Source of the DNA: Aplectana chamaeleonis
Lineage: Eukaryota > Nematoda > Chromadorea > Rhabditida > Cosmocercidae
Reading direction: 5' to 3'
Assembly (NCBI GenBank): GCA_029168955.1
Contig: JAPDOI010000175.1
Location: 1,178,001-1,242,000, forward strand
DNA: 64,000 nucleotides
Shown here piece after piece: positions 45,220-56,660 of this stretch (position 1 is the first letter of the stretch; each line of letters begins with the position of its first letter). Position numbers and translations under genes: made by a program. Below the pieces are notes generated by a model. It was given only the letters and a program-made list of their open reading frames with translations. It searched no databases and had not been told where the DNA came from.

Positions 45220-46334
45220 TCACACATGCCACACCTTTATGTCACACTCACTCTGTTTTCGACCAGTGAGGCAAAGTACGTAAACTTTCATGAAGAGTCA
45301 CCATACCAAATCAATTTAAAAACAAATTTAGGGGGATTTTAAGAGGTGAGCACATTGCCCAATTAATGAATAGCCAGTTGACAACCGGTATAGGCTTTCT
45401 GATTCCCAAAGCAATAGCTCATTCCATTTTTTTCTGCTTTTTGAAAAAAAATCGTTTGCTATAAGTATTCACAGTAGAAACAAAATGACTACAGAAACAT
45501 TGGTAAAACTCTTGTCTGCTGATACGTGAAGCCTCCTGTTTGCACTTCTTGTTGTTGCAATTTATCCATATTGCATCACTTCAGTATTTAAACAATCACA
45601 TGGAAGGTGTATGGCTATTAACATTTACCACCACTTCTCAAATGAAAAATTTTTCTTGAATGTGAACATCTTGGGGGCCAAAAATGAAAACAATAGAAAA
45701 TTGAAATAAAGTGCAATTCTGAAAGGAATTATGGGAAACAGAACATTCTTCTGAGCGAAGCAGATCATGATTTTTTATTTCGCGAACCAATTCTGCGACC
45801 CTCTCCCTGCGCGGGATCATCCCAGTGTAGGCTTGGCCCTGTTTTGATGGAGTGGTTATTGCCATTGTTTCTCAAAAAAAGAAGCGCGGGGCATAGTGCT
45901 CCGAATTTCGGAGCACTATCTCTACGAGTAGTAAAAGAGCTTGCCCCATATTTTTCATAACTTAGGTGCTGGTCAAACAATATTGAATAATCGATATTTG
46001 GGATCCTTCATTTAGAGACAGGGTCTACGATGAAAAATTTCGTAGTGCTATACTTGTGAGAAGATACAATACCGCCACTACCCAAGAGGAAAATTGCCAA
46101 AGTGGGCAACTAAAGCGCCTTTTGACAACAACTCGCTCCTTTCTGATTTTCTCAAACGACGAAATGTTCAGCATGCCATGGTCCAATCAATCACGTAGAA
46201 ATAGTTTGCTAGTTCCTAGAAAAACACTATTTTCTAGAGTGGAATGTTTTCATTTTGACAATGCTAGAGATCGCGTACGGTCGTTTCAGGAAGACCGGGC
46301 TCGTGATCTTGTGATATCATTATAAATTTCATAA
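45220..46334. other. Unassigned stretch
   Basis: No gene recognised. A perfect short palindrome, ATAGTGCTCCGAA-TTTCGGAGCACTAT, sits at 45894-45920; no matching copy was seen elsewhere. Confidence 0.35.
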
Positions 46335-46336
46335 CT

Positions 46337-46492
46337 AAAGGCTATAAGACGGCTAAATTCGCTTGGTTCCTACTCGTGCTGGTGCGGAGCGGAGGTTAGA
46401 GACAGTGAGAGAGCGTAGGGCAGACGGAGGTCGAGACGTCGCACGCGCCGCTCGCGCCACGAAGGATGTGAATTACGACGTTTTATGGAGGG
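46337..46492. mobile_element. 155-bp MITE, family E, copy 3
   Basis: Starts AAGGCTATAAGACGGCTAAA and ends GACGTTTTATGGAGGG, flanked on both sides by TA (46335-46336 and 46493-46494). Inverted relative to copies 1 and 4. Confidence 0.9.
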
Positions 46493-47910
46493 TAACCCCA
46501 TCTTAAAATAGGACTCCTTTAGGGGAATTTCGAAATTATTCTGTATAACTGGATGAAATGTAGCACGATGAACGTTTTGGTCTTCTCAAAATTGAAAACA
46601 AAACACTTTGAGACGGGTTGAGGGCGAAAGGCGCTTTAGTCCCCCTTTTTAGCGATTTCGCCCCGTTTTCTGTTAGATAGCAAAGGTATTGTAGATCTGG
46701 TCATCATAGAAGAGAAAATAAATGAAAAGTGGGAGCGAAAATGCACAGGAACGAGATAGGGCGGCTAGCTTGTTTTGTCGTCTTTTGTTTTGCTTTTAGG
46801 AGGCTAGCAGTCCCCTGGTATAATTATCAAGTACTTCAGGAGCAAAACCAAAGACGGCAAAATGAACATAATAAAAGCTCGAGGATAGGGGTGGAGCGAC
46901 ACCCATAATTATAATTAGTCGTTTTAACTTGTTCCTGTGCGTTTTCCACCAAATAATTTATTTTTACTTGGCCGATACCCCTTCTCATAAGAATAACATG
47001 AAGCACAACGACTGTTTTTATCGCAAGCCCTGTCTCTAAAGATGCAGGCCTGTGGCAACACAAGTTTCAGGAAGCTCCTAAACGTGTTGAATGAGGGAGT
47101 TCGAGAATAAGACCTATGAAAATTTTTTTAGAGCTTGCTCCACCTGCACCTAATTCGAGAATAAAGCTTATAGAGATCGCTCTTCTGCCCATGAAAGTTT
47201 CGCAGCACTTTGCTGTTCGGGCGTTAAGATGTCGCGAAAATAATTTCCTCCGAAGGCAAGGTCATTCCAGAAAAATTCAATCCACAAAGTACATCATAAG
47301 GTAATACTTTGTACTGTGACCAATTTGTTTGAAACAATTACGAGCATCGAACGTTTTTTGGCTAATGTTCCCGAACGCTCTCCGTTTTTACAAAATTTAG
47401 CGCGGGTATTGTACATACTTCGAGAAACCTCCCGCATGAACGTGATGTACTGTGATACGCTTTTAAAAACATTTAACAATTCATCCTTTTGAGCTTTATT
47501 TAATGTAATAACGCCACAATAGCGTACAATATACACTACTGTGGCGAGTATACTGTACATGTCTGCGGTGCATAGAGAAAAAGCAATCCTGCGTTAGTCA
47601 GGTAGTGTTTCCCTGACCTATTGTGTGGGGCCAGAATGGAAGTATAGAGCATAGCTCATTGTGCGTTGTGGTTTGGCGCTCCCACACTTTCGAACGTGAA
47701 TGGATGGTTCCGGAGTCGATACGACTTTGAACAGGCTTTAGGCATTGTAAACGACGATGGACGTGTGCGAGTATATGGTTTCGCATTTTAAGAAACCTGT
47801 AAGAAAAAGAAGAAAAAGCATGACTGAAAAGGCAGTGCTAATGTTTGGAGAAGACCGAACAGGGAGACTAGTCATAACATCAGCAGATTCCCTACAACAC
47901 GCAAAGAGTT
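46493..47910. other. Unassigned stretch downstream of gene B
   Basis: AT-rich. No gene or shared repeat recognised; open frames up to 88 codons without domains. It lies 3' of chemoreceptor gene B, so part may be its 3' untranslated region. Confidence 0.35.
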
Positions 47911-50900
47911 TCAACTCGATATAGTAACGACTGTGCTCTTTGGCCAGAGACCGAAGAATCTCCTTATCATCACGTTTCTTAAATTGACGTTGACGGCTAG
48001 TTGTAGCCATACGTTTAGGGTTATGATGATCTCGACATCGTAGAACCTAAAAAGACGCTCAGATCATACCATGAAATCATACGATTCGCACACTACAAGT
48101 TGCCATGACCCGAATTCACGCACCAGATTTCTGTCGCAATCAGAAATATCGTATTGATGTTGTTCAGGGAGGCAAAAACGACTACGATGTATCTCACGAT
48201 TTCTATGCAATAAGGGGTCGAACATGCCAGTGCACAAAACAGCAAGCGCTTTTCCATTTTCTGAAAACGAGACTAATTGGAGCCGAAACTTTTTCGGCAC
48301 AACTTCCAAATATATCTGAAGATTGAAACTTGTTTATAGAGGGCAGAATAGGCATCACAGGCATAACAAAAATAGCATTATTCACATTAGCACCAAACTT
48401 TTTGAAATAGTCGTTTGGATTTCACATTGCTCCGACTTTTCGAGGCGACGCTGCGGAACAGAAAAGGCCATATCCGAATTCGGGTTGTTCAATTATTAAA
48501 AATGAAATTTCATAGTAATAAGCAGGACGCAAGCTTGCTTAAGTTGTATCCAAGGTTGCGAGGGATTGAAGTGAATTGTAAAATTGCACATCCGAACGAG
48601 ATCAAAATCTTTCTTCCATGTTGTGTAAGAAAACTCCAGAAACTGAAGAGGCGGGAGAAACGGGGGAGGAGCGTGGGAGCGAGGCTCCTGATTGGACGCA
48701 ACACGGAGCTAGCCACAGCACACTCGCTGGGTCTCTGCCCTTCCTCCCGCCTCTTCATGGGTCGGAATACACGATGGCCACCACCCACGGGGACTGACAA
48801 GAGGATTTTAAACTTGCGAAAAACTATCACTAAACGTTGCAACGGAGCACAAATAGCATCCTCGTTGGAAACAATTTGCAACGATTTCTTCAGAAGTGCG
48901 TCTTTTCTACTTACTTCCCTTCCGTTCTTTTTCTGCTCTAGTTTTCTTTTAACTTTCTTCACGAATCTGCAGTAGACCTTTAGTGGCCGGCCAGCGGGTA
49001 GACGACCGTCCAATGACTCCGCTGTTTCTGATCGCAAAGGCATTATTCCGGCACAAAGTAATCTAGAGGTGACCCTACGTCGAAGTTCTCCAACACCAGG
49101 CTAGATCGTTACTAGATCCAAACGTGAAACTAAGAATGGGGTGTGAAATACCAATTGCTAATGCTTTCTTCTGTCTTTCACGTGAAAAGCGGACGTTATC
49201 CGTGAGTAGCATGTGGAAGGCCTGTTAAGGTACAGATGCCTGCCTTTTTTCACTGGCCCTGATGTAGAACAGACCATCAAAACAACAAGGGGTATTTACC
49301 TGATAGTTGTGATGAAATTGCCGCGTTTTTCGGAATGAAATTGTATAGCATGTTAAACAAAGCAACACCATTATTGCATACAACGCAGCTCCATGTATGC
49401 ACTCATACTGGAAGCATGTGACAGAATCAAGAAAGAGAACCATTGAAAGCCGTATTCTCACCAAAGCCAGGTCGCCGCTCATTTGAAGCATTCCAGTGGG
49501 TAGTGATGTGAATCTTGGCATTTTTTCAACTGCGAGTGTTGGAATTGCGGATATGATAGAAAAAGTCCACAGCGAAATTCCACATATGGCAATCGTGGTC
49601 TTGGTCCATATCCGATAGGTAAAAACGTCGTTTTCAATCTCTATCGGGATGTGCGGCTCATTTCGCTCCGTAATCGTAGAGGCTTGTATGCGTTTCGGAT
49701 CTATACAATGGCTTGCGGGAGCCAGCCAACGATCAGGACAGTGTTTTCATATCTCCAGATTGGCCTGGTGCCTGCTTACCAATCATTGACGCAAAGAAGA
49801 CTCGATTCACCTTGAGGGAGAGGCACTCAATCGCGTACACTGAAGGCAGCGCATCTAGCCAACAAACGAGTCGCGCACTACAACTGCTAATGTGAGCATT
49901 GAATACAGTGCTATGTTTGAAGCGTGCCTGTGTAATGAGTACGACTGTAATGAGATTAACAATCTAATCCCAGAAGTTGTTCTTCAAAGATGTCAGGGAT
50001 TGGAATGCGCACGGGGAAACAACTCTAATAAATCGGTTTGTCAATGATGTCGTCTGTAAAAGGCATCACAGGATATGTAATATGTATTAGAGGAGCTTTC
50101 GCTTCCCTCACTTTCGCCAAGAGATGTGTTTTAGACGCTCAAGGTCTAGTCTTTTTACTTTTGGTTCATAAGATTTTGGAGCAGCTTGTATGCAGTCTTT
50201 ATAAAAGCATTTCCCTATCTCTCTGTGCACGGTAAATCGAATATGGTGTTGTGGAAACTGTGGAATCTATCTGTTGCACGAAAAGTTGCCTTAAAAGTTC
50301 CCGGAGCGGGGGTTTATCCTCTCAGAAGCAATGACGTGTGCGTGCCAGGCTCAAAAGTCTTTATGTTCCGATAGAAATATAGGAATCGGTCAAGACGGAG
50401 TGGACGTTAATACACGCACAACTTTTACACACACTAAAGCCTGTCAAGCACCTTCTTCCTTTTGCCCCTTTTCGTTCCAGGGTTAGGACTTTGTCCTTAG
50501 ATTTGACATCAATACCATTTGACTATCGTTGATATTGGTGGGGTCGAGGTTCTGGTTCCACATCCTTCTGACCATTCAGCGCAGAATAAGATTCAAATGC
50601 TAGATTGTGCTACCCACCTTGTTATACGCTGCTGGCCTATACACTGCCGTAACTCGATTCATCGCAATGAATATCTGACCAATACATAGAGCAGTCTTAG
50701 CAACAAAAACGTTTGTGAAGGAGAAGATCGCGAATGAGTGCATTTCTTCATTGAATACATTGAAGAAGTTGTATTTTCTTGGACGCATAATGATCTCAAT
50801 TGTGAAAAATGTGTAGAAGTCAGATGCAGCTTGTAGAAGAAATAAGGAGTAGTACGATGATGACAGGGAGCCCACTTTTCCTCGCCATCGTACAATTGTA

Positions 50901-50992
50901 TAGATCAGACAAAGGTAAACGCTCATCGACAACCAGGAATATGCCATTAGTATAAATTGGCCAGGTGGAACATGGGCCATATTCAGAACAGC
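47911..50992 (-). CDS. Serpentine chemoreceptor gene B (5 exons, intact)
   Basis: Predicted seven-transmembrane receptor of nematode chemosensory type (Srv/Srg-like; subfamily tentative), expected in the membrane of sensory neurons. Minus-strand exons: 50992-50618 (ATG at 50980; TM1-3), 49638-49462 (TM4), 49407-49300 (TM5), 48260-48124 (TM6), 48046-47911 (TM7, stop TGA). The 921-bp coding sequence gives 306 residues, a normal length for such receptors. Landmarks: AYSWLSMSVYLCLIYTIVRW (TM1), SYYSLFLLQAASDFYTFF (TM2), IGQIFIAMNRVTAVYRP after TM3, AICGISLWTFSIISAIPTL (TM4), ALYAIMVLLCLTCYTISF (TM5), TLNVWLQLAVNVNLRNVM (TM7). Donors GTGGGT, GTGAGA, GTAAAT, GTGCGT; acceptors TTCCAG, TTTTCAG, TTTTTAG. 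Intron 2 is 54 bp and has no in-frame stop. Introns 1 and 3 are about 1 kb, intron 4 is 77 bp. Gene A is the paralogue. Confidence 0.85.
49408..49461 (-). other. 54-bp intron 2 of gene B
   Basis: Donor TTG-GTGAGA, acceptor TGCTTCCAG-TAT. The intron is a multiple of three and stop-free, so a naive open frame reads through it. Gene A has its intron donor at the same codon and its own 36-codon exon 3 starting at the equivalent residue (Y), which supports real splicing here. Confidence 0.8.
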
Positions 50993-51001
50993 CTAAAAAA
51001 A
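50993..51001 (-). promoter_or_regulatory. Candidate trans-splice acceptor of gene B
   Basis: TTTTTTTAG on the minus strand, twelve bases upstream of the ATG. Position and sequence fit spliced-leader addition; the paralogue has the same motif three bases from its ATG. An acceptor for an unseen upstream exon cannot be excluded. Confidence 0.5.
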
Positions 51002-51889
51002 TGCGAGAGCCTATGAGAACGGTTTGTGCATTTCCTCCTAAAGCCACACATGACCCTTACGATGCTCGTTCAACCTTATTTTCAACTCAATTTTCGACAC
51101 TTCGCAGCCTTTGAGGAGAGAAGCGTAACATTTGAAATCCTGTCACGAAAAAGAGTAAAGGCAGCGTGAAAGCGAAAAAAATCGTCATACTGCGACTTGT
51201 TCAAAATTTGGGCCAGGTAGGGTGACTTGTGAATAGAAGAACTCCATCTAAAAGTGTTGTAAGCTATGAGCTGACACTTTTGGAGATTCAAGCCTCTAAC
51301 AATAAGTGAGGAATTGCGGTATTCGCAGCCTGACCATCACGGCGAAATGACAATTTTTTGCGACACCTGAGTGGTCTACTCGCCGCCTTGCGGCATTTGC
51401 TGAGTTACTGGGCCACGCACGGTGAAAAAAAAAACGCAGACAATGGCTGAAAACGTGGACCAAGAGCATTTTTCATGATGCTTATACTACTCAAACAGTA
51501 AAGCCGGCTGGATCGATGGCGCGTGACGGGACGAACATCACCCAACCCTTGATCCGTCCCATACCGTGACGGGATGGACCTGGCATATATGTCCTGCTAG
51601 AGTGGTGCCGGCGATTAGACCTCCAAGTTTCGCACGGGGACGCGATCCAACATAAAATTCAAAGGCTTCATCGATCCGACAAAAGCTTTAACATCTTCCG
51701 GCGATCAGTGAAGCAAACTTTTTGCTTCCCGCCATTTTTCCGCCCAGTTTCCGCGATTAGCCCGCGAATGTTTCGCCGTCGGTTTGACCGGTGTCCATTT
51801 CTGAGTAGAGGCGATTCTCCGATTGAGCTTACTAACTCTCCGACTAACTCAGAGGAAGTGGCCGCGATCAAAAAAGTTGTGGAAAATAC
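51002..51889. other. Unassigned stretch upstream of gene B
   Basis: No gene recognised. The part 51340-51620 is GC-richer, with short repeats of GTGACGGGA (51533 and 51566). It would contain the promoter of gene B, but no clear promoter element is visible. Confidence 0.3.
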
Positions 51890-52265
51890 CATAAAATAAG
51901 CTTGATCCGCGAGCGGCTAAAAGACCACGAAGGTTACGCGGCAAGAAACGAGCCGAAAATAGGGTTAATAGGATTCTAAGTTCCCAATTCGTGCACACGT
52001 GCACAGTTCCTACCAAAAAGATCGCAGTCTCATGTGTGTATAGTAGGAAATCCTTGACGTTCGCAGCCAGAAATAAATGCAAAGTTATCCAATAAAATTA
52101 GTTGAACATATAAAACAAGCACTTCATTCAAAGTTTTGACTAGATGAGAACAGAAATATTTGAGCTGGTCAGTTCGAAAGCTGTTTTTCATTCATTAATT
52201 TGCATTTTCAAGCTAGCTGATGTTTTTGATGTTAGAGATCATCGATGTGGCGTGGGCTTGTCCAA
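51890..52265. repeat. Family C MITE, inverted partial copy
   Basis: Inverse of the left two thirds of 52266-52818: GTGCACACGTGCACAG, AAAGATCGCAGTCTCATG, AGAAATAAATGCAAA and GATCATCGATGT occur in mirror order. It abuts the complete copy head to head. Confidence 0.75.
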
Positions 52266-52818
52266 CGGCAGTGGTTGCGATCATAAATACGCTTCTCGTA
52301 TTTTTCTCTCTGAACCCTTTTCTGGGTCTCTAGTAGTAGGACCTATAAGAATAAACCGCGAAAACACACTGTTTTGGGCCAAATTTGAAGCCTGAACTTT
52401 CAGTCTCTTGATGGTGGAAGAGCCCACTCCACATCATCGGCATCGATGACCTTTTATATCAATAACATCAGCTGGGTTGAAATTGAATTTCAATCAATGA
52501 ATTTTCGGATTTATGTACACATCTAGTCAAGAACGTTGACTGGAGTGCTTTCTTTCATTGCTCAACTGTTTGTATTAGGTAAATTTGCATTTATTTCTCC
52601 CTCTGAATATCGATGATTTTTGACTGCTTGGCATGAGACTGCGATCTTTTTGGTCGGTGCTGTGCACGTGTGCGCGAACTGGCATCTTTGGGCCCTAGAA
52701 GCTCTAAGTCTAGCCCGCTTTTCACCGCGCTACCTTCCTAGTTCTTCAGCTGTTTTTGATCTAAGCTGATTTTTGTAGTTTTTTCGATAACGTTTTTCAT
52801 CGTGACCACTGCCTTTAA
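52266..52818. mobile_element. Family C MITE, copy 3
   Basis: GGCAGTGGTTGCGATCATAA at the left, CATCGTGACCACTGCCTTTAA at the right. Direct match to 18042-18586 along its length. No coding capacity. Confidence 0.85.
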
Positions 52819-52965
52819 AACACGGGAAATTTCACGCTCAAAATTTTGAACAAAAGAGGTTTTTTTTCGCACGTTTTCCTAATAGGTCCTACTACCCCAA
52901 ATCCAGAGAAAGGTTAAAAGAGAAAAGAGGAGGCAGGCATATTTTGTCGCGACCACTGCTTTTAA
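52815..52965. mobile_element. Family C MITE, internally deleted copy 4
   Basis: Begins at the TTAA that ends copy 3 and terminates GTCGCGACCACTGCTTTTAA. Only the terminal 120 bp or so (AATAGGTCCTACTACC, AGAGAAAAGAGGAGGCAGG) are left. A third TTAA-sharing neighbour arrangement. Confidence 0.7.
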
Positions 52966-53310
52966 AAGAGGCAGTTTTCCTGCGGTTTCCGTACGATGCT
53001 TGAAAATACCGGAGGCCTGCGCTCCGTAGAGGGAAACTTTGAATTCTCACTTCTGCCCGGATCTGCCTTTATAGCAGGTGCTGTCCGATCAGTTTCTCTC
53101 AATCAGCGAAATGAAGAAGGTATCCACTGAGTTCATTCTCTCTTAACGCTTGACATGGAATGAGGCTTGAGCACCAGATCAAGATTTTTCTCCAGTAATT
53201 TGGGAGGCATAGGTGTCCGTTTGAACGGTACAGATGCATGAGTAGATGTGATTCATCGAAGATGGACAACACCATTTTCACTGAAACTGTGCTGGATGAT
53301 TTGGTTTTAC
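52966..53310. other. Unassigned stretch
   Basis: No gene or shared repeat recognised. Confidence 0.35.
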
Positions 53311-53870
53311 CTAAGCGGCTGGCTTCCGTCTGTCATGGTAAAACAGAATCTTCGCCGCGAAGTGCTGTCCTGGTAGACGGTCGTGCCTATTTGCCACGGT
53401 CTTTAGCCACAACTTGAACACAATACATCCAATGTTCGAAATTCCACTTCCTGCGGAGTAAAACATCGCGCCTGGATTCCATTCTATGCCGAATGATTTC
53501 AAATCCTCCCTCACCACATCCCTCTAAAAGTTCTCCTACGTCTTCATGTAAAAATCTGTGTCGTGACACATTCGTGGCCAGAAATATCCATGCAAAGCCC
53601 AAACAGCTTTTTTTCTATGCCATCCAATCTTCCCATCTGCAATTTCGGAGCTGCCCACGTCTCCGATTCGCACATCATAATAGGGCAAGTAGTGGATAGC
53701 AAGACGCGAGAAGTGACTTCCTACGTGATTCTGTTTGATCACGGACCCTTGATTAGCGAATTGAATACGGACGTAGCCGTTGCACATATCCGCTGCGTAA
53801 CGCCATCGCTCTCCCACGAACAGTCCGAATAACAGACATTATCCACAAGTTCAATTAGCCTTTCATCTAT
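53311..53870 (-). pseudogene. RTE-type LINE 3' fragment
   Basis: Minus-strand frames match the C-terminal part of the main RTE copy: GYFWPRMCHDTDFYMKT (compare GHFWPHVCHNEDLYKE), then VVREDLKSFGIEW (compare VVKEDLKSIGIER) and the end region LLPGQ/GRH-type sequence. The LGH-box region between is deleted. Frameshifted and dead. Confidence 0.8.
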
Positions 53871-54034
53871 ACAAGCTACTGTCAAAAGCCTTTGAGAAAG
53901 TCACAGATGTTTGCAAAAATCGGGATCAAGGAGAAGCCCACAAGCTGTGTTATACTTTAACTGAGTTCACAAAACTTGACATTATTGAGTTGTTTTCAGA
54001 AGAAAGACGATGTCTTCGCTTTTATCCTTTTTTA

Positions 54035-54175
54035 TAGCTGGTCGCTTCGGCTTGAAGTCGAAGCGACTAACGATACTGCGGCAATCTCAAATCGCTCGGT
54101 GCCGCGACTTGAGCTCGCTTCTTGCAGTGATTTAAATTCACTCAGGCGGATCCAGTTTTGTGTGAAAAGCCGGAA
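54035..54175. repeat. Segment duplicated at 54945-55075
   Basis: Both segments hold an AGCTGGT start, AAAGCGAC or AAGCGACT, a CGCTCGGTGYCGC block and AATTTTGTGT or GTTTTGTGTG before AAAG. The left one also contains a small hairpin TCGCTTCGGCTTGAAGTCGAAGCGA. Nature unknown. Confidence 0.5.
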
Positions 54176-54435
54176 AACTAAAAAACTCAGTTTTATCAAG
54201 TATGGCTCATTTTCAAAAAGACAGATACTTGAAAATAAGTTGTAGCATGCGATTGATAGTCCTCATTTACTTGTTTCTTGATAGTTTCTGTTGATGTTGG
54301 AAAAAATTCTGTGAACCGTTTGTAACGACGCCATTCTCATGTGTACTGATCTATTCCGCATCAAAAGGATTCACTGGAACTGACTGGAACGTTAGAGTAA
54401 AAAACATGAAGAATTTAGGAAATACAAAGAGGATA

Positions 54436-54590
54436 CTCTCTATCAAACGTCGTAATTCTCATCATTCGAGGCGCCAGCGGCGCGCGCGACGTCTGGGCCT
54501 CCGTCTGCCCTCCGCTCTAACATTGCCTCTAACCTTCAGTCCGCACCAGCACGCGTACGAACCATGTGAATTTCGCCGTTTTATAGCCTG
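54436..54590. mobile_element. 155-bp MITE, family E, copy 4
   Basis: Starts CTCTCTATCAAACGTCGTAA, ends CGCCGTTTTATAGCCTG, flanked by TA (54434-54435 and 54591-54592). The surrounding sequence (54280-54640) has a paralogous copy at 59040-59235 that lacks the element: GGATACAAGATCT there, GGATA-element-TACAAGATCT here. This shows a TA duplication directly. Confidence 0.9.
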
Positions 54591-54944
54591 TACAAGATCT
54601 GTAATAGTGGGGCAAACAACGTTATACGCCAAAAGCGTGTGAGGTCTGCAATTTAGCGCTGAATACCCTGTTTTGACGAAACATTACGGCCTAATTGCTT
54701 TGACTAGACGAGTCGCTTTCATCATGGAAGCGAAGCGACTAGACGGAACGACCTAACAAAATCAAGTAGGTCGCTTCAACTACCTATAAAAAACCTAAAT
54801 CGCTACGCGATCGCGACCGGAACTGCCAACTGTTCCAGCCCGTCGCGACTTGGTGCAAGATTTGTTTACGCGATGGGTTTGTGTAACCGTTGGTAGTGCC
54901 GTGACTACTCGAAGAGACCTGCTGTTAGCAGCTTTAAACTCTTT

Positions 54945-55075
54945 TCACAGCTGGTTTCTACGAATTGGAGCCAAAGCGACCCACTTTACTGCTGCTATCT
55001 TAATACGCTCGGTGTCGCAACATGAGGCCGCTTCGTCCAGCGATTTTGCGGACGCAATTTTGTGTAAGAAAGACG
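54945..55075. repeat. Second copy of the 54035 segment
   Basis: See 54035-54175. It lies immediately upstream of the composite element. Confidence 0.5.
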
Positions 55076-55876
55076 GGCACCACAGCGGGAATAGAAGAAC
55101 ACATTTTTCTCAACTGCGGCTCATTTTTAATGAGACACACTCGAACATTAGTGGCATTCTATCAAAAAGGGGTCTTCCAAGCAAAAGAGGTTTGGTTGGC
55201 GTCAGAAACGCTCCAACAAAAAGGGAACAATAGGTAAGTGGAATGAGAGTGCAAGTGAACAATATTTTCCTGAGACTGGTTTTCCTGGCCGATGTAACAG
55301 CAAAACATACCGTTGCGGTGTTCTACACGGAAGCACTCTGTGGTTCCAAAATGGTCTTGACTACACGAGAACCGGTAAAAAGTATGTGCATGTAAACCTA
55401 ATACTTACCATCAGAATAGAAGATGATGCCAAAACACAGACGAACGGTTAGCTCCAGTTGCTACGAGAAGCGAAACCAAAGTGCCGCATCTAATGAGAGT
55501 ATTTTCTTATAATCTCGTCAAAATTGAAGTCCATTCTTGGAAACCATTGAACTCTTATTGGTGGAATACCACAACGGTTTGTTTTTGCTGTTAAGAAGTA
55601 TCGGCCAGGAAAACCAGTCTCATAAAATATTGTTCACTTTTTGTAGACTCTCCTCATTCCACTTACCTATTGTTCCCTTTTTGTTGGAACGTTTCTGACG
55701 CCAACCAAACCTCTTTTGCTTGGAAGACCCCTTTTTGATAGAATTTTTCACTTTTTATCGATATTACGAAGTAACATCCGTGAAAAATCTTCAATATTTT
55801 TCGGATAGCATGGATTGCTATAATAATCAGTGAGCAACAAACTTGTTGCGCACGCTACAAATGAAGCGCTACTCAC

Positions 55877-56660
55877 TTTCCACGACGTCCTGATGACGTC
55901 AGAAGATGCCCTATGCACTTCGCATCACCTTGGCACGACGTCCTGATGGCGTCATCAGATGCTCTATGTACTTTACATGACATCCTGATGACGTCATCAG
56001 ATGCCCTATGTACTTTACATGACATCCTGATGACGTCATGAGATGCCCTATGTACTTTACATGACATCCTGATGACGTCATCAGATGCCCTAAGTACTTT
56101 ACATGACATCCTGATGACGTCATCAGATGCCCTATGTACTTTACATCGCATCCTGATGACGTCATCAGATGCCCTATGTACTTTAGATGACACCCTGATG
56201 ACGTCATCAGATGCCCTATGTACTTAACATCACATCCTGATGACGTCATCAGATGCCCTATGTACTTTAGATGACACCCTGATGACGTCATCAGATGCCC
56301 CATGTACTTTAGATGACACCCTGATCACGTCATCAGATGCCCTATGTACTTTACATGACATCCCGATGACGTCATCAGATGCTCTAAGTACTTTAGATGA
56401 CATCCTGATGACGTCATCAGATGCCCTATGTACTTTAGATGACATCCTGATGACGTCATCAGATGCCCTATGTACTTTAGATGACACCCTGATGACGTCA
56501 TCAGATGCCCTATGTACTTTACATGACATCCTGATGACGTCATCATACGCCCTATGTACTTTACATGACATCCTGATGACGTCATCAGATGCCCTATGTA
56601 CTTTATATGACACCCTGATGACTTCATCACATTCCCCATGCACTTTGATGACGTGATCAG
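55877..56660. repeat. 42-bp tandem array with CRE-like palindromes
   Basis: About 19 units of 42 bp. Nearly every unit contains CTGATGACGTCATCAG, a perfect 16-bp palindrome that includes TGACGTCA, the consensus site of CREB/ATF-type bZIP proteins. The linking part (GCCCTATGTACTTTACATGA) varies more: TACATGA, TAGATGA and CACATCC alternate. A few units have one base changed in the palindrome (for example TGATCACGTCATC). Because 42 is a multiple of three, frames stay open on both strands; these are not genes. Confidence 0.95.

Noticed and set aside
47738..48010. 90-codon minus-strand frame starting MATTSRQRQF
   Set aside because: It is an out-of-frame reading of the TM7 exon of gene B; the spliced frame gives a proper seventh membrane segment and stop at 47911.
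48064..48309. 81-codon minus-strand frame over 48064-48309
   Set aside because: Out-of-frame reading of the TM6 exon of gene B (48124-48260).
48415..49043. Overlapping 186- and 177-codon genes on opposite strands
   Set aside because: Located in an intron of gene B; no domain, no splice or start context; mutual overlap suggests chance.
55877..56660. Regular palindromic repeats resembling a CRISPR array
   Set aside because: The whole 42-bp unit is repeated with no unique spacers, the palindromes are operator-like, and the context is eukaryotic.
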